From contig JADLAV010000057.1 of the NCBI GenBank assembly GCA_020848075.1, forward strand, positions 42,145-106,144: a DNA stretch of 64,000 nt, in the 5' to 3' direction. The translations under genes and the position numbers were made by a program. Positions within the stretch are counted from its first letter, which is position 1; every line of letters begins with the position of its first letter. The notes beneath the pieces are model-generated. The model worked only from the letters and a program-made list of their open reading frames with translations, ran no database searches and was not told where the DNA came from. Source of the stretch: Burkholderiales bacterium. GTDB lineage: Bacteria; Pseudomonadota; Gammaproteobacteria; Burkholderiales; SG8-39. This document shows positions 62,565 through 64,000 of this stretch, one piece after another.

Positions 62565-63877
62565 GTCAGCATGTGCTCTGGGTGTTCGACGCCGATGCGC
62601 GCGTTGGTACGGTGAACTACGACTCGCTTGAGGACCGCTTCTCCTTCAGTTACGCCCCAGAGTGGCGCCAGCAACGCAACGCATATCCCCTTTCGCCGCA
62701 CTTTCCACTTGCGGAGGCACCTGTTGCTTCGAGCACAGTGCGTCGTTTCATCGAGAACCTGCTTCCGGAGGGTCGCGCGCTCGACATCGTGTCGACCACT
62801 CACAACGTCTCGAAGAACAACGTGTTCGGCCTTATTCGTCAGCTCGGACGGGAAACGACCGGAGCCGTGTCTTTCCTCCCCGAGGGAGCGTCTCCGGAGT
62901 CCCAACCGACGACCAAACGGGAGATCACCCGCAAAGAGCAGAAGCGCCGAGTTGCCGAGCGCGGGCGGGTACCCTTCGCCGTCTGGGACGCTCGCGTGCG
63001 AATGTCCATCGCTGGCTACCAAGACAAGCTTGCGGTGTACCTGGAGGGGGAGCGTATCTACCTGGTCGAGGGCGCGCTCGCATCCACCCATATCCTGAAA
63101 CCTGAGCCGGCCGAAGGCCGGCTACCGATGCTCGTCGCAAACGAGCATTTCTGCATGCAGCTTGCGCGTCGGCTGGAGCTTCCCGTCGCTCAGGTTGCCA
63201 TCCTGCGGCTGCCCGACCCGGTGATAGTGATCGAGCGCTTTGACCGGTGCCGGACGCCCGGGGGCGTCCGGCGCATCCACGTCATCGACAGCTGCCAAGC
63301 GCTCGACTTGCCGGTGTCCTACAAGTACGAGCGCAACTTCGGCTCCGGCGTCGACGTTCGTCACATTCGAGACGGGGTGAGCTTCGAGCGGCTCTTCTCG
63401 GTCACTCAGTATACGACCCGGAAGGCGCTAACGCGGCAGCTTCTAACGCGGTGGGCGCTGTTTCAGTACCTAATCGGCAACGCGGATGCTCATGGCAAGA
63501 ACGTTTCCTTTTTCAGCCGCACGGACGGTCTTGCAATCGCCCCGTTCTACGACCTCGTGAGCGTGGCGCAATACGGCACGATCGACCATGAGCTGGCGAT
63601 GGCGTATGGGGACGAGTTCAAGCTCGAAGACGTGACGCCCTTCGCATGGGCCGACTTCGCCAAGCGCACCGGTCTACAGCGCGCTTTCCTCGCGCGCGAG
63701 ATGACGCGTATGGCCCGTGCAGCGCAGTCCGCCGTTTCGGCTCAGGAAAAGGTCTCGGACTACGAAGGCGAGGAACGAGCTTTCGTCGCTCGTATCGGCG
63801 CGTTCGTGCGATCGCAGGCGGAGAAGCTCCTCGCCGCGGTGCGACCGATGCGCGCCGTCGATGCAGCGTTGCTCTAA
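62561..63877 (+). CDS. hipA: HipA-type serine/threonine kinase toxin
   Basis: 438 residues. The phosphorylatable Ser in SIAGYQDKLAVYLEG is Ser149, matching E. coli Ser150. The catalytic GNADAHGKN gives Asp309 and Asn314, and PFYDLVS gives the metal-binding Asp331. HipA kinases phosphorylate glutamyl-tRNA synthetase or related targets and halt growth. All catalytic residues are present, so the toxin looks functional. It follows hipB with a 4-bp overlap. Downstream sequence (63878-64000) holds no recognisable gene. Confidence 0.9.
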   Translation: MSQHVLWVFDADARVGTVNYDSLEDRFSFSYAPEWRQQRNAYPLSPHFPLAEAPVASSTVRRFIENLLPEGRALDIVSTTHNVSKNNVFGLIRQLGRETTGAVSFLPEGASPESQPTTKREITRKEQKRRVAERGRVPFAVWDARVRMSIAGYQDKLAVYLEGERIYLVEGALASTHILKPEPAEGRLPMLVANEHFCMQLARRLELPVAQVAILRLPDPVIVIERFDRCRTPGGVRRIHVIDSCQALDLPVSYKYERNFGSGVDVRHIRDGVSFERLFSVTQYTTRKALTRQLLTRWALFQYLIGNADAHGKNVSFFSRTDGLAIAPFYDLVSVAQYGTIDHELAMAYGDEFKLEDVTPFAWADFAKRTGLQRAFLAREMTRMARAAQSAVSAQEKVSDYEGEERAFVARIGAFVRSQAEKLLAAVRPMRAVDAALL

Positions 63878-64000
63878 CCCGAAGTTCCTCCGTTAACCTC
63901 GTCGGTTTTGAGTAGATAAGGCTCTTGAATCAAGAGGATAGATTCCGTGGTGGTGTTCAATGTAGGCATGTAATTGTATTTGCATTGCTGCGTAGATCGC

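Overview
The window is a high-GC chromosomal segment from a betaproteobacterium, containing its replication origin. Three observations point there: the gene order rpmH-rnpA-yidD-yidC-mnmE / dnaA-dnaN-gyrB, the nearby mnmG-rsmG-parA-parB-atpIBEFHAGDC block, and the def-fmt-htpX-rsmB-ntrYX-trkAH block facing LysM-dprA-smg-topB. The species cannot be named from the sequence. Core genes diverge from about 33.3-33.5 kb, leftward on the minus strand and rightward on the plus strand, as expected for a bidirectional origin at dnaA. A consensus DnaA box lies at 33391-33399 and a near-consensus one in the dnaA-dnaN gap.

Left part (1-11.8 kb, accessory and metabolic): a truncated FrnE-like DsbA oxidoreductase with a frameshifted small ORF upstream; malonyl-CoA synthetase coupled to a hotdog thioesterase; a two-partner secretion operon (TpsA exoprotein, TpsB transporter, parvulin isomerase); a TauE/SafE permease; and a tightly overlapped glpD / 60-residue ORF / HAD phosphatase operon. 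The HAD gene's 3' end is duplicated around a palindromic element.

Central part (11.8-38.6 kb, core): the complete F1Fo ATP synthase operon with a likely promoter before atpI; a divergent histone-deacetylase-like hydrolase; a small predicted outer-membrane protein; parB-parA-rsmG-mnmG with two parS-like sites upstream of mnmG; GTP-type PEP carboxykinase; a probably decayed DUF4143 ATPase; then mnmE, yidC, yidD, rnpA, rpmH, the origin, dnaA, dnaN and gyrB.

Right part (38.6-56.7 kb): a membrane methyltransferase coupled to a WaaP-like kinase and topoisomerase III; smg, dprA and a LysM protein; divergently def, fmt, htpX, rsmB, a DUF4390 protein, an NtrY-like kinase, an NtrX-like regulator whose AAA+ module has lost its ATPase motifs, and the TrkA/TrkH potassium uptake pair.

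Right end (56.7-64 kb, accessory): a 1726-residue protein joining a DEDD-type exonuclease-like domain, a RecQ-type SF2 helicase and a UvrD/Rep-type SF1 helicase, followed at once by a hipBA toxin-antitoxin pair. The hipBA promoter is almost consensus and is bracketed by two 23-bp palindromes whose centres are exactly 50 bp apart. This is the most system-like part of the window: a possible genome-maintenance or defence module whose function cannot be settled from sequence alone.
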